From assembly GCF_900747795.2 (NCBI RefSeq), contig NC_041404.2:85686518-85750517 (forward strand): a DNA stretch of 64,000 nucleotides. The letters are read 5' to 3'. This document shows positions 43,026 through 56,558 of this stretch, piece by piece. The translations under genes and the position numbers were made by a program. Below the pieces are notes generated by a model. That model saw only the letters and a list, made by a program, of their open reading frames with translations, ran no database searches and was not told the origin of the DNA. The DNA comes from Erpetoichthys calabaricus (taxonomy: Eukaryota > Chordata > Cladistia > Polypteriformes > Polypteridae). Positions within the stretch are counted from its first letter, which is position 1; each line of letters opens with the position of its first letter.

Positions 43026-46000
43026 CTCCTTGTTTTGTTTCTTGCAATGTACCAATGAAAAATAACATTTTTAACACTTGGAAAAATATTGTTTTATGTA
43101 GTCAAGGGTAAGTTTTTCATTGCTAATTAAAAACGATACCCTTATATATACTAAGTAATCAGTTCCAGTCTAGTAAAAAAATAGCATAAGGCCAAATTTA
43201 GAACAACCCTAAAAAATGTACTTTCCTTAACCCTTATAAGAAGACACCTGACCTATCAGCTCTGGCTCAATGTGAAGGAGAGTTTTAGGGTTAAAGAAGC
43301 GGAGAGGGGTAGTCAGTAATCATAAATAATCTATTGCCAGGAGGAGAGAGGAGGAGGATGTGAAGGGGAGGGGTGGCACAGCAAAAGAAGGGTCAGAGAA
43401 GCTGAACACAAAATACGTTGCCCTGGGGCAGGAGAGAGTGAGCAAGAGGAAGCCTGGCAAGGCGAGTTATCGTCAGTGTCACAGTGCAGCGCAAGCAGGC
43501 AAGGCAGAATGAGAGGAAATATATGGGTGATAAGGAAGCTGTTGTAAAGAGAGATGCAGGGAGGGAGACTGATCAAAAAAAAAAAAAAAAAAAACTTGGA
43601 CATGGAGGTTCATACATGAAAGAAGCACAAAGGAAGGTGGATGAGGGTTCAGACAAAGAGGAAGGGAGAGGTTTGTTTACAGCAAGTGATTTCCATTGCC
43701 CTAAACTAATTTTTCCTGTTTGTGTCACAGCAGACTTCCTGTTATTGAGTGGTCTGAGGAAGAAGGATGCACAGTTTATAAATAGCCCACACCCTTTCCC
43801 CAGATGGACAGTCCAGTGTCCCTTGAGATGTATTGATTTTCATCATAACCCAATTCTATAAATTGCCACAAATACAGTGCCGTTTGTGTTTCTATCTTAA
43901 ATTCTGTGTTCCAGAGGTATGTGATTTCTCTTAGCTCCTTTAAATTTCTCACATTCTGCTCACACAGTCTAAAACAAAACATCTACTTTGGGTATTATCT
44001 CAAACAGCATTCTATAAATAAAAGCATTATTCTGGTTGAGAAATACTCTGTGCTACGTGTTTGAAAAACAGATGCAGGAAACACTCCATGTTATAGTCTT
44101 TTCAAATGAGGAAGAACTATACACAAAAAAACAGAAGGACAGCAAGCTAAGACTGAGACAAAGTGGCAAATCAGCAAGAAATGCAAACTTCTAATATAAA
44201 CAGCCTTTGGCTCTGCATGGATAACTCTTCTCCTGATCTCTGCAGCCTTTAAACCTGTTATAAACTAAATGCAACCTTCTCTTCAAGGGTGGGCACAAAT
44301 AAGACATGGATCAATCAGAACTATCATCCTTCTACTTTTCTACTTTCCAGGTATTTCCTACATAACTTTAAGATATCATCAACGCCATTTGAAAAGCTAT
44401 TTGCTTTTTAAAAGATATTTTCCATGTAAAACAACAAACATCAGACCTATGCGCTTTTTATAATGGTATGACCTAATTTTTAAATCATTAGATTGCTTGG
44501 CACCATCTACAGTCAAATACAGTAATCACTTCTGAAATTCCTGGACAACAGGTCAAGGCTTTTTGTTTGTCATACATCATGCAACATGTTTGTTTGCATT
44601 TCTGGAAGGAGTGTGTGATTTGGATTTAACAATAATGTGCTTAAATTTACTATAGATTTTTACATTAATATTTGCAAAAGTAGGCTTTCTTTTTAACATT
44701 TTATCCCTTAATGAAGATATAGCATCTGCCATTTGGTGATCACAAAACATTAATAGTACTGAAATAGTTATCATTTGCCACTTGATAGTACCTGAGCCTC
44801 TGTTGGGGAGCTTTCTAACAGGAGTTTGCAAATATTGCCTCTGTCTGAATAAATTTCAACCAGAGATTTTGTAGTTCTCACAACATACCAGACAAATACA
44901 GGTGGACATTTTTACATTGCTTTGATGCATGTCTGTGACCCTGCAATTACCTAGCATCCCACCCATGTTGGGTAACTGTCTTGAACCATGATGACCTTAC
45001 TTTGTAGAAAAATACAGTACATGTGAAATTCCATGGTGTTATGAAATAATATATTATGCTAATTTGTTTATGTTCCAGGCAAAGGCATATACAAATAGAT
45101 CATAAATAAAATTTTGATCAAAACCATCTTATGAGAAATTTATTTCTGATGGCAGTATTGGCTCTGGTGGAACTTTATGGTAAATCAGATTACCAGACTT
45201 GCAAGTAAAAAATGAATTTTGTTTGTTCTTGGTATTAAAAAATGTAAAGTATCTTGAATTCAAAAGCAACTGATGATATTAATTGCTTATAATTTTATAT
45301 ATATATAGGTATTATACAGTATAAAGGGAGAGGAAATACTCTGCAAATGCATGTTGTGTGTAGGGAAGATACTTTAATGGTATGTTGATGAGCGGTTTTA
45401 TAGTCAGTTAAGGCTTACATTAAGTAGCAACTGAGGAGTAAGAAAGGCAAAATAAAAGTGGAGATCCTGGAGGTCTCTTGACTTTGAAGCTGAAAAGAAA
45501 ATTACCGATTCTCAATGATGAAGTGCATTGGCAGTTTTACTAGTTTAGGCGGCCAGTATGCATCACATAACTTTGTTTTATTTTGTACTACACTGCCATG
45601 TTTCTCGTATCCTTATAGTGGCCAAACGTGTGCAAGAATTCGAATCATATCTGTAAGAAAAGCCCATGTTTAACCACTTTTCTGGAGCCATTTCATCAGG
45701 CCAAGCCTGGCACAGGGTGTTACCTTGTTTCAGTATAGCTGTCTATGGGGTCTAGACATTATCTTGTGCCCCCCTCTCCCTTCATCCCCTCCCTCTTTCT
45801 TCCTGTTTTCGCTTCACTTCTTGTAAACATCTGTATTCAGCCAATGACGACATCACTTCCTGTGCAGTCCCAGTATGGCTTCCTGCCACAGAGGAAGTGC
45901 TGGAGCTTATCGCTACGCTCTGGTTGGTTGTTTCTAAGGCAACAGTTCTGATTTGACATCCCCCTCAAAACTTCTGACCCCCCTCCCTCCAAGTAATTAG

Positions 46001-46914
46001 TAAGAGCAGCCCTGAGAAGATCAGAGTTAGAGAAGTCAGTAATGTGCTCAGAGAATTGGGAAAGCAATAATGGACAGGGGGACAAAAGAAAGAATGGGAG
46101 GACACATTCACAAGTTTCACTTGCAGGTAAATTACTTTAAAGGTATAGTATAATTTAATATGTATGTTTCTTCATCCATCCATCAACATTTTAACTATTT
46201 GTATGTATTTATCACCCTGTGTCTGTCTATGTGCTTATCTGTCTACCCTTTATACCCCTCCCTGATCTCTTGGAATTCTACTACAGGAGATAAAAGATCT
46301 TGGCTAAGGAGCAGTAAATGCTCATTTTATTATTTACATACTGTACATCTTTCTTATTCAGCCCTGTTTACTATGCTGATGCAAATCTTTTTTCTACTTG
46401 CATACAAGTACTCCTCTTCTGCTTTAAAGCTGTAAAATCTTAGTGACAGTGCATGCACAACTAAAAAAAAACTTCACTCACAGTCTTTATACTCTTTCCT
46501 AACTCACCTGACTGACTGAGAATTAAAGGCAATGCATATGGAGAAAATGTTGAGGCATACGTAGGGATTTACAATGGGGCCAACGAGTGCTCCCAGCCCT
46601 GTTTCTCCCAACCCTTGTACCAGTGTATCCTAAAATTTTAAACCCTGGTGCGGGGGGTGGAGGAGGCTGTGCTGGAGAAATAATACTTCACTCAGTTGGA
46701 TGCAATCAGCTAAAGTGTCAAAGAAAGGATGGACCCCAGTTTCTTCTTACACTTTTGTGTTTCAATTTTGATTAACTTTCTGAACAATTGCACCTTCTTT
46801 ATGCCCAGCAAACACTGGTAATATAAAACTGTCAGAACATATCCAAATGCTTTATCGAGAAACCAAGTATCCCATCGGCATTAATTATGGCAGAATTACT
46901 TTTAAACATGTACG

Positions 46915-47110
46915 CTAGGCGGCGACTCCGGTGGTTCAGTGTAAGTGAGATCGAGTGTGCACTCCAAGTTGTATCAGCAAGGGACTGGCGTCCCGTCCTA
47001 GGATGGTTCTTACCTCGCCCTCAGTGCTGCCTGGGCAGTCTCCCGACATTAAAAATGGCGAGGTGGATATAAACGTCCATCACCTTCCGAGGTGAAAGGA
47101 AACGTCTTTA
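46915..47110 (+). mobile_element. SINE-like fragment
   Basis: The stretch with GGCGACTCCGGTGGTTCAGT near the start and GGACTGGCGTCCCGTCCTAG, then GGTTCTTACCTCGCCC, is typical of the 3' half of tRNA-SINEs in fish. The head is not well preserved. Confidence 0.5.
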
Positions 47111-47499
47111 AAGTGAAGTAAGGTGGGTCAAACAACTCTTTCAGTTTGTGCTTGTTGTTCAACATTCCCTCCGTTAACGTCTAAGTTTATTTTTGTGTTA
47201 TGTCATTCTTGGTCTTTGCATTTTTTAAAATGAGATATATCAGCTTGGAACACAAAATGTATTTTACTGTGATATTCAAACATACCTGAGACTTAACTGC
47301 ACTAAACCGAACCGACTCTAGAGCCGGGTGCATCGAACATTTATTTTGAAATGTAAAGAATTAAAATTAAACAAGTGACAAGTGGAGCTCAGTTTAGCTG
47401 TGTAACAGATACTCGTTCACCTTTTCCACGTTGCTAATATCAGTAACCTGAGCGCTGTGCAGGTTGTCACATTTCTTTGTTTTACTTCTTCTGCTAAAG

Positions 47500-48029
47500 T
47501 TGCTCAGTAGTGCTTTACGAAGATCATCCTCGCCTCTGTGCACCTTTAAGAGAAGGCGGAGAAAGACAGACGCCCGCGCTTGCGCAGTTGGCAAACGCCG
47601 GTAACAACTTTGGTTTTTTTTGGAAGTGTTTAAACACGCGAGTCACGAACATTTCTCTATGTGAATCTGATCAATCAATTTGAATGTCCGTTCACGGTTT
47701 TAAATGCCAGGTGGCAGGTAAGCCACTGCGCATTGCTTTTAACATTAACACGGACTTTTAAATACTTTCGTTCGATCGATCGATGGTGGAGCGTTCACGT
47801 TCAAGCTAGGTAAGTGGGAGTCTCAAGTCCCGGGGAGTCGGTGAGGGTACGAACTGTATACTCCTTGACAATTCTATTGGGCTTCCCCTTCACCGAAAAA
47901 AACGTGTTGGCATACAGTACGTGATAGGAGGGGCTAATTCACGCCAGGAGATATACAGGAGAGAGAGAGAGAGAAAGAGGGGGATTTACCGCCTAAGTAA
48001 ACTTGACCAAAGTTTGTTCTCTGTTTCAG
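47500..48029 (+). promoter_or_regulatory. BCL2L12 upstream region, CpG-containing
   Basis: CpGs are more frequent here (for example GACGCCCGCGCTTGCGCAG near 47570-47586 and TTCGTTCGATCGATCGATGG near 47768) than in the surrounding DNA. The first coding exon begins after an acceptor-like TTCTCTGTTTCAG ending at 48029, so a non-coding exon 1 probably lies in this region. I cannot place its donor securely. Confidence 0.45.
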
Positions 48030-48054
48030 CCTCCACTCGGCTCGCTTCGGCGAG

Positions 48055-51000
48055 ATGGACATCCACGAACAAACGCGCCTTGTTCTGGAGGCATTCCTGC
48101 AGCGGTCTCTTTCGGTGAACTCTTCGGAGAGGCCGGGGCATATTGGCCGCGCATACCGGGACCCTAACAAATTCAGGTAATCATTCTTGGCTTACGCACA
48201 ATATCACCTGTACAGCAGGTCGTCCTACTCTGTAGACTTCCAACTTATTCGGCGTCACTAAACTCTGACGAACATTTAGCGAATCTCTTCCTTGAAATTG
48301 CCACCGTATTTACGCATCGTTGCTTCTGTTTTGGGCGTCAGGGTGGTGCAGTGATTGCCGCTACTGCCTCACGGATTTAAATCACATGTCGGGGTGGTTG
48401 AATGCAAGTTCGGGTGGGGTTTTCCCTGTGTCTTCAGTTTTGCCAGTAGTACCCCAAAGACTTACGGGTTAAGTCGTGAGTGGGCAGAAAAAGGTAAATT
48501 GGCTCTCGCTTTGCTGTTGTATCCTGCTGCGTCCCCAAACTGAGTTTGAGTAGGCTTATTCCTGATTCAAATAATTAACTTGGTATTCAAGACGTTTGGG
48601 GCACGAGGGTAGGGCCTTTGTGATTTTTATCTCGAGATACCAGTAATCAGTGGAGAACTAGAAGCAACTAATTATTGAATGCAGGAAAAGACAATCTCTG
48701 TTTGTTAAAGCCCTATACATATTAATCAGGAAGTTACTTCCTCCCTCTGTATTTCCTCTATAACAAGGATACCAAACTCCGATCTTGGAGGGCTGCCATG
48801 GCTGCAGGTTTTCATTCCAGCCGTTTTCTGAATTGATAACCAATTGCTGCCGCTAACAGAACTTAATAAATTTTCCTTAATTTTAAACTGCTTGCTTGTT
48901 TAAGATTTTAAACCATTCTTTCCTTTTTCAACCTCTATTAGAATCCAAATAGAGATGTGAAAAACGCCAATAGTTGATCAGCCAACTTAAGGTCCTCAAG
49001 CCCACTTCCTGGAAGACACTTTTTTTTTTTTTTTTCTCCAAAAATTCTTAAATAGAAGTCCAATCTGTAGTTCGTGTAACCCCATATTTAATTCTTTGTC
49101 TTGTTAGTGCTTTCATTTAGTCGCACAAGATTTCAAAAAGTTTTTTTTCCTTCTCTGAGAGCACCATCAAAATGTTTTGCAGATCAAAATTTATCTGACC
49201 TTCACTTTTCATCACATATTGTCTGATAAACATTTATAAATGAAATTATAGTAGATGCTAATTTGTTGGTTCACTTTGCATTTTATATTTGGCAGTTGGT
49301 TAAGAAAAATGTAACAGTTATGTATTCTAAAACTTAAGAAACTGATCTATAAAATGATGATTAACGAAGATTGCTGCTAATGGAACAATCTCTGGTTACT
49401 GGTAAAACCTGCAGCCCTCCAATATCTGAGTTGACACAGTTTCTGTATAGGTTCTGGGTTTTTATTACCATAAAAATGAAATAATTAAATGTTAAAAGTT
49501 ACAGACCAAGACACAGCTGTTCAATTTATTAACATTATTTTCATGTAGGAATAGAAAAGTACACTGTCATGGTTACCCAGTACAACAACAACAACTTTTA
49601 TTTATATAGCATATTTTCATACAAAAAGTAGCTCAAAGTGCTTTACATAATGAAGAAAAGAAAAATAAAAGACAAAATAAGAAATTAAAATAAGGCAACA
49701 TTAGTTAGCCTAGAAAAGGAGTAAGGTGCGATGGCCAGGGTGGACAGAAAAAACAAAAAAAAAAAAAACTCCAGAAGGCTGGAGAAAAAAATAAAATCTG
49801 TAGGGGTTCCAGGCCACGAGACCGCCCAGTCCCCTCTGGGCATTCTACCTAACATAAATTAAATTGTCCTCTTTGTAGTTAGGGTTCTCATGGAGTCACT
49901 TGATGCTGATGGTCATACAGACTTCTGGCTTTTAATCCAGACCCAGGCCAATAATCATATTATTCTGTCACTGACACATGAGTATTACAGCTGAAACAAT
50001 AATCAAATAATACAAGTAATTTTGCTGTTGAATGGTCAACAAAGGCATATGTCACAAAATAACCAATGGCAAATTAACAAAGTGTATGTGTGTGTGTGTG
50101 TATGTGTATGTGTATATATTATATATAATCCCGCATGTTTACAATATACTTGTTCTACTGTTGTCATATATGATAACAGTGCCTCTTGTATACATTTGAC
50201 AGTTAAAGTAGAGCTTATTGTTTTAACACTGGCGGTTATGCTTTGTACAGCTGTAGATTTGCACTAAAATAATGTAGTGTGGTAATGTAGGAGAAGCAAA
50301 TTGAGCAGTACAAAAAATTTGCCAAAACTAGTGGTTTTCACAGTAGTATATTTATTCACAGATGAGGACAAGCACGTGTGTGCATATAGGTTACTAGCTT
50401 AATGTCTCAATAAACAGCAAGAGGGTGAAGAGTTGCTGGATATTGTGCAGTGTGAAGGGCTTAAAGAATGCTGTTCATGAGCATCTCTTGTCATAAGTGT
50501 CATAAATGAAAAGGAACTGAGCTTTTCACAAACCTGCTGTACATCCTAATGGCTTGACACAGTCTGGGGACAGATCAGCTTTCTTCACCACCCCAAAAAT
50601 TAAGCACTTTTCAGCCTTTTACCGAATAGCTTGCATTCATCTTTTTCTTTAAATATTGTGTTGCAGTCAGCAGCTTTAAAGATCTAGTCACTCCTCTCCA
50701 GTGAGATTATATGACTTGCATGTAACATTTCTTTCAGTGTAATAAGTTATGGTATATTGGCTGTTGCTGCAAACTAAACAGTTTGGCTGAAAGTTCTGTC
50801 CACCATCTCGGCATGTGCCCATAGCAAAGTCACTCAACTTGATTGTAGAAATATATAATATGTAAACAAGTAACACACATTGTGGCTTGTATGTCACCAG
50901 GGTTAAAGGTTTGCACTAGATTTAAGATGAAATGAACCATGTAGTGATGTTAGGAATTTGAAAACCAGAGGCATGTGAAATTATCAATGTATCCATTTGC

Positions 51001-54000
51001 TCTGCTCTTCAAACTGTTGTGTTATTCTTGTTTTGTTCCATGTGGTATACATTGTTTAATATTGCCACAAATGGCATGTCTATACAGTATGTCAGCTATA
51101 TTTAGAGAGCACCAGCCTTAAAATGCAATCTAGAGGAAATCCATGCAACACCTTTTGGTGAATGGACCCAAATGATTTGATATGATTTTGGAACAATGGT
51201 TTAAGGGCAGGTAAGATACTGTAAGTGTCATCCTAAAATTTAAATAGTAAAAATGTAAACTGGAATACCATAGAGTACACTCGTTCCTTTTCTTCTTATT
51301 CTCCTTTTTGTGCCCACATTCTTTTTGGAATAAGTTTCTATCACTAACCTTGTTAGATTATTCAGTGATTTTTCAGAATTAAATTATAGTTATGTATTAA
51401 TGTTGTTACACTTGGCCTATATGCGTGTATTCACGCTTAATTAGGCCATACATGTCCTGGAGTGATTAGATTTGGATTTTTTTTAACTCCTTTTCCCTGT
51501 TTACGTGTTTTATCAATGTGTTTACCAAAATCTCCTACTTTTGCTTTGAGGAGTCAGAAATAAAACAGCTCATTTTTAATGTTTTCACTTAATAGATTCT
51601 GGTGGGCTGATGTAGGAGCATATACCAATAGCAGTAGTAATAGTAACTTTTTACTGTCATTTCAACCATATACAGTTAGTACAGTACACAGTGAAACAAA
51701 ATAATGTTCCTCGGACTACAGAAAACTACACATTTTAACATAAAGTGCATGTATGCAAGCATGTGCAAACGTTGCAGGACAGTGCAAAGACACAGTGGTA
51801 CAAACGAAGACAGTGCAGTGCTGACCAGTACTCATTTATGATGTCTACATAAAATTTCAGGTTGCGCCACAATGTGACAGTATCTTAATAGAAGGAACTG
51901 ATGTAAAGATGACACAGGAAATAGGAAGAAAGTAAAAGTATGATAAAGATAAATTGATCATGTCTTTATACTTATTAAGTGGGAAGGTATGTATGTGTTA
52001 TCAGTTTAGTCCCTGAGTGTTTAGGAGTCTTATGGCTTGAGGAAAGAAACTATTACACATCCTGGTAGTGAAGGCCTGAATGCTTTGGTAACTTCTTCCA
52101 AATGGCATGACAGTGAATAGTTTGTGAGGGGTTAATTGGGTCCTCCACTATGCTGGTGGCTTTGCGGATGCAGTGTGTAGATACATGTCCGTGATGGATG
52201 GAAAAGAGATTTCGATGATCTTCTCAGTTGTCCTCATTATCCCCTGCAGGGTCTTGCGATCCATGACTGTGCAATTCCCAAACCAGACAGTGATGTAGCT
52301 GCACAGGATGCTCTCAATAGTCCCTCTGCAGAAGGTGGTACACATGGTTGATGGGTTTTTCTCAGCCTTTGCAGGAATTGAGACACTGCTGAGCTTTCTT
52401 GGCTATGGAGGATGGTGTAGAGGGACCAGGTGAGGTTCTCCACCAGATGAATGTCAAGAATTTTCTTGCTCTTGATGATCTCCACACTTGAGCCGTTGAA
52501 GTACAGCAGAGAGTGGTCGCTTCTAGATCTTCTGAATTCAACAACCATCTCTTTTGTTTTGTTTGCATTCAGAGACATGTTGTTGGCTTTGCACCAGTCC
52601 GTTAAACTGTGCACCTCTTCTCAGTATGCTGACTCGTCTTTCTTGTTGATGAGGTCCACCATAGTCATGTTGTCAGCAAATTTGATGATATGGTTCAAAC
52701 TGTGCATTAATGCACAGTCGTGAGTCAGTAAAGTGAAAGCGGTGGACTAAGCACACAGCCCTGTGGAGCACCAGTGCTCAGTGTGGTGGTGCTGGAGATG
52801 CAGTTTCCAATCCTGACTGGCTGAGGTCTCTCAGTCAGGAAGTCTAGGATCCAATTACAGAGGGAGGTGTTCAGGCCCAGCAGGCTTAGCTTTCCAATCT
52901 GGTGCTGAGGCATGAGTGTGCTGAATGCTGAACTAAAGTCTATGAACGACATTCACACGTATGTGTTCTTCTTGTCCAGGTGAGAGAGGGCCAAATGGAT
53001 GGTGTCAAAGGATGAATATGATTAGTAGTTGTTGACATCTGGACTTGCCTCTGCATTTCATGTGTTTTCTCTTGCACTTACTTTAGGCAATGGTTTCTAA
53101 TCCCCCAGAAACAACAATAATAGTAGTATGCATTAGAGACAGGTTTATGCATTCGAAATAAAGAAAAGTATATTTTTACTTGTTGAGCTAAATTATGCAA
53201 GATGCCATGTTTGTTAAGATGGGCAAAATGCTTAAGGATTAATCATTTCAATTTTTGTAAGTTGTTCTGTTCATATATGCTTGCTTCATTATATTTGTCC
53301 TTCCTGAGCCGCCTTACAGTGGGGCCTTCCCAATGTATCTGCCACAAATACATGCAGTGAAGTTCATCCGTTTTGTTTAAGCCTATGGTAGCATTGCTGG
53401 TAAGTTTATAAATGTAAAATATTACCCCACTGTATTGATAATTATAGTTTTAAAGCCATTACCAAACTATTTTGTTATTTGTGTGCAGAATATTATGTTT
53501 TTTTACTTGTAGTTTCACACCTGCTCTTTGTTAATAAACTGGAGATTTGTACACCTTGTGTCAAGCCAGTCTCCAAGTCGTTATATTGATAAAGAGAGTT
53601 TGGCTGCCTGAATATCTATTACCTCATAATAGTGAGATCAGAACATAAGATGTTCTTTAAATTATGGACTAGTTAGAAAACCTTCAGATACTGTGACTAA
53701 CCAGAAACAGCAACACTCCTACTATTAGTATCTTTTTAATACATTGCTGATATTTATCTTCGATGATATTTTATAAATGAGGAAATCTCAAGTGAAAAGT
53801 CAAATCTAAAGACATGTTATTTATTATTGTGTGAGATGAGGACACGGTCACAGGATTTGGGGGGTAAGGGGGTGGGGGAGGATCCTGCCACTTGAATGGA
53901 TCTGAAATTGTTAGACCCAAACACGCATCTTGCAGAAACAAAGCATTTAGTACCAGGTCATTCGGAATTTTTGTTCAATTGAAGAAACAGGAAAATTGCT

Positions 54001-56558
54001 TTTGAGTGATATTGTTTTCTGATAGTAGTCTTTATCTACTTATTTTTCTCACAGTGCTTCCCCTAACCATAAGGTATGTCCTGGGGCAGAGTCAAAGAAG
54101 AATGAAGGAGGCAGAGAATCTGTTCATAGACAGTTAAAAAATGATCTGATATCAAATGGGAGCTGGGACTCTCTTCATGATGAGATAAACCGGGTTGAGG
54201 AGAAGAAGCATGGTTTTAAGACCAATATTAAGAAGCGAATAAAGAAGAAGAATTCCAATAAGATTAAGGAGCGATCTGATGATTCCAATTCAATACCTAG
54301 CCCCCTGCTGGCTTGTGTGAGGGCAGAGGCAGATAGTGAAGATGAAGATGAAGATGAAGAAGTAAAGAAAGAAAAGAAGTTACCAAAGAAGCCCTCCTTC
54401 CTGAAAATCTTTAAGAAGTCAAAGCGAGGGAAAAATGATCCTTCAACCCCACCTACATCACCTAGTAAGTTGCAAAATATTTGAAATTTAAAACTCGCTC
54501 AAGTTAAAGATTAAGAAACTTGCCCCAAACTTTAGGGTAGGATACAGCACCCTAAGTATTAATTGTAGATATGTTAATGTCAGTTGACTTTAATCAATCA
54601 TGCAGTTTTTGAGTACATTTTTGTTTGGGGTTGTTTTTCATTTAGTCTCATTTTGGCAGTAACAAGTATAATTTTGATACCACACCCTGAACCTTTTACT
54701 CCAAAATAGGTTAATTCTACGAAGTTGCCAGTTTTCTCCAAGAAGAGAATAAAAAAACAAAATAATGTGTTTATTTTTTTGGAAGCTAGAACTCTTTAGT
54801 ACAAGTGTCTTCTCACAGGTCAAATAGCTGTGGTGATTTGATTGTGCTATGCTGTGCTGAGCTGATCTGTAACTGTTACATTGTTTAGTGGTCTAGGTGA
54901 GGAAAATACTTTTCTGTTATTCCCTGTACATCTAAACCTCTTGTAAGACACATGAATCAATAAAAACAATTTATAATTAAAATGATTAGCTTTTAGTTGA
55001 GATATAAGTTAAAATCCTGGACCCTTACAGTGCCTGCCCCTTCAGCCCCCTTGTTCACAACAGATGGAATGGATATTCACAATAGTTTGGTCACTCACCA
55101 AATATTACATATTGTTTTGGAACTTTAATAGCCGACTTAGCCGTCAAAAGTCAAAATATTGAAGAATAGGTTGTGGAAGCCACTATAGCTGTTTATGGTA
55201 AGATAACCATATTTGAGGCTTTGGGGTCTGCATAGATTTTAAAGTGGGCCCATGTGTAACAAGCATAGTTATCCTGATCTTTTGACAGTCAGAGATGAGA
55301 GGTTCAGAGTTCTGCAGAGTCAGGGTCATTTTAAACAGAAATGCTGTTTCAGGTTTCAGCTCTATTGTCATTTATAAAATGTAATAAAAATCAACTCCAA
55401 AAAAAAAAAGAAAAAGCATTTTTAGATGGGTGGGGGGGGGACAATAATAGAGGATAAAAATTTGAGTTAATAATTTATCTGTTTATTTTTTCCAATATTA
55501 TCTCATGACCCAACAGTCTACACAGAAGTGGCTATCACGCTGGACAACATTGCCAGAAGGGTCAGACCTCAAAAGCCTGCTAAGTCTACTTCTAAACCAG
55601 GTATGCATTTTTAACATTTTCTTACTGTAACCGTCAAAAGTTTGTTCTTGGCATCAGTAGGCCATCAATAGGTTATTTGGCCAGGTGTTGCCATATTTTT
55701 CTTTAATTTGTACTTCAGTGAAAAAGTCCCTAAACAGTCACAATACTGATAGTTCTAGATATTAAAAGTAAATCTTGCATGTTCAGAGGAACTAAATGAC
55801 ATCTCATCCTGAACATTTTGCATTATTTTTGGGTTAAGTAATGAAATCAATTGCTGCCATCCCCAATATACTGCCTTCAGACTGGTTCATATGTGTATTG
55901 TGCAGGAAATGAAAAGGAAGCCATGATCCAGAAGCTGGTGCAACTTTTATCTGTGCAAGGAGATGCAATTAACAAAAAGGTTTGCTTGGAGAGGTTTATA
56001 ATGCAGTGAAGGTATGTAATGAAGAGATATTTTTACTAATATTTTTCCTTCCCACACCTTTCATCAGATTGAATCTGATCCTGCCCTGAAGAGAGGCATT
56101 ACAAGAATGTCATATGCATCATTTGCCCATCTTGTTGATTCTTTTGCCAGTCAGGCTAATGCTGATTCTACACTTTCTGTACCTCCGAGTCCAACATTGT
56201 CTCGTATTGCCCTAACAATGGATGTCACAAGGCGTGTTTCCACGATCAGTGGAACACAGAGACTTATGGGATATACAGAAAAATATATGGAAACCTATGC
56301 ACCATGGATCCAGAAGCATGGTGGATGGGTATGTTATTTCATCAACACTGCTTTTCTCACTGTGTCATAAAATTAAACTAATATTGTGCCTTCCTGTATA
56401 TCAAGGGTAAAGTTATAATGGTTGGGTACAAAAGAAAGAAGAGTCCTGTTTGTGAATAAAAATTTTATTTAAAATCTTTTTTTTTTTTTTTTTTTTTTTT
56501 GCTCTTGCAGGAGGGAATTGCTCAACTTGGAGACTTTACAGAGGTTCAGATTGACTGA
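48055..56558 (+). CDS. bcl2l12: BCL2L12, BCL-2-like protein 12
   Basis: BCL2L12 is a proline-rich BCL-2-like protein reported to restrain apoptosis (caspase and p53 pathways). Coding exons: 48055-48176, 54055-54464, 55517-55600, 55906-55979, 56068-56328, 56511-56558. All junctions are GT-AG and phases agree; 332 residues (human 334). The N-terminus [13 protein letters not shown] resembles human LRVLAAFLRR. Residues about 96-112 are very basic, 134-143 acidic ([10 protein letters not shown]), and 145-167 basic again. The conserved part begins at about 208 ([13 protein letters not shown]), with INKKIESDPAL and SFAHLVDSF, each with a clear human counterpart. The BH2-like motif [13 protein letters not shown] (308-320) is split by the last intron between W317 and E318. 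Overall the middle of the protein differs much from human, where it is Pro-rich. It follows pax10 on the same strand. Confidence 0.92.
48335..48560 (+). mobile_element. Degenerate SINE in BCL2L12 intron 1
   Basis: The head has GCGTCAGGGTGGTGCAGTGA (A box), and the body has GGTTTTCCCTGTGTCTTCAG, CCCCAAAGACTTACGGGTT and AAATTGGCTCTCGC, following the local SINE plan. Confidence 0.65.
48772..49432. mobile_element. Non-autonomous inverted-repeat DNA element
   Basis: The left end has CTCCGATCTTGGAGGGCTGC and GGCTGCAGGTTTT; the right end, read in reverse complement, has CTCAGATATTGGAGGGCTGC followed by AGGTTTTA. These terminal inverted repeats bracket about 660 bases of non-coding A/T-rich sequence. 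The end sequence (GGAGGGC...GCAGGTTTTCATTC) is a repeat end that I recognise from many fish genomes; the superfamily (possibly hAT) is a guess. Confidence 0.6.
49583..49920 (-). mobile_element. Dispersed repeat, probably SINE or LINE 3' part
   Basis: It begins (plus strand) with ACAACAACAACTTTTATTTA and CTCAAAGTGCTTTACATAAT, the complement of a common fish retroelement tail, and continues through an A-rich body to GGCCACGAGACCGCCCAG. The family is not identified. Confidence 0.5.
49921..51607. other. Part of BCL2L12 intron 1
   Basis: No exon was recognised. It holds a GT-rich run at about 50083-50115 and otherwise ordinary A/T-rich sequence. Confidence 0.45.
51608..53020 (-). mobile_element. 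Decayed LINE with reverse transcriptase pieces
   Basis: Minus-strand pieces in order: [20 protein letters not shown] at about 52950-52890, [32 protein letters not shown] at about 52770-52730, [15 protein letters not shown] in the catalytic-box area (the usual second Asp of FADD is Asn), then [19 protein letters not shown] and [10 protein letters not shown]. Several frame changes and stops break it. The tail on the minus strand ends with a TTGAAATGACAGTAAAAAG motif near 51650. It resembles the Rex1-like LINE at 17485 but is a different, older subfamily. Confidence 0.8.
53021..54054. other. End of BCL2L12 intron 1
   Basis: No feature was seen other than a G-rich stretch at about 53859-53885. 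Confidence 0.4.

Larger units (their letters stand above)
42091..47499. other. Intergenic, pax10 to BCL2L12
   Basis: No gene was recognised. The stretch holds an orphan TCTA array (42932-43024), a purine-rich block on the plus strand (about 43325-43680, with an A run at 43577-43594), and one SINE-like piece (46915-47110). The remainder appears unique and A/T-rich, so distal pax10 regulatory DNA could lie here, but I cannot show it. Confidence 0.45.

Noticed and set aside
44577-44831. 84-codon minus-strand open frame
   Set aside because: No recognisable family and no exon structure around it; probably chance.
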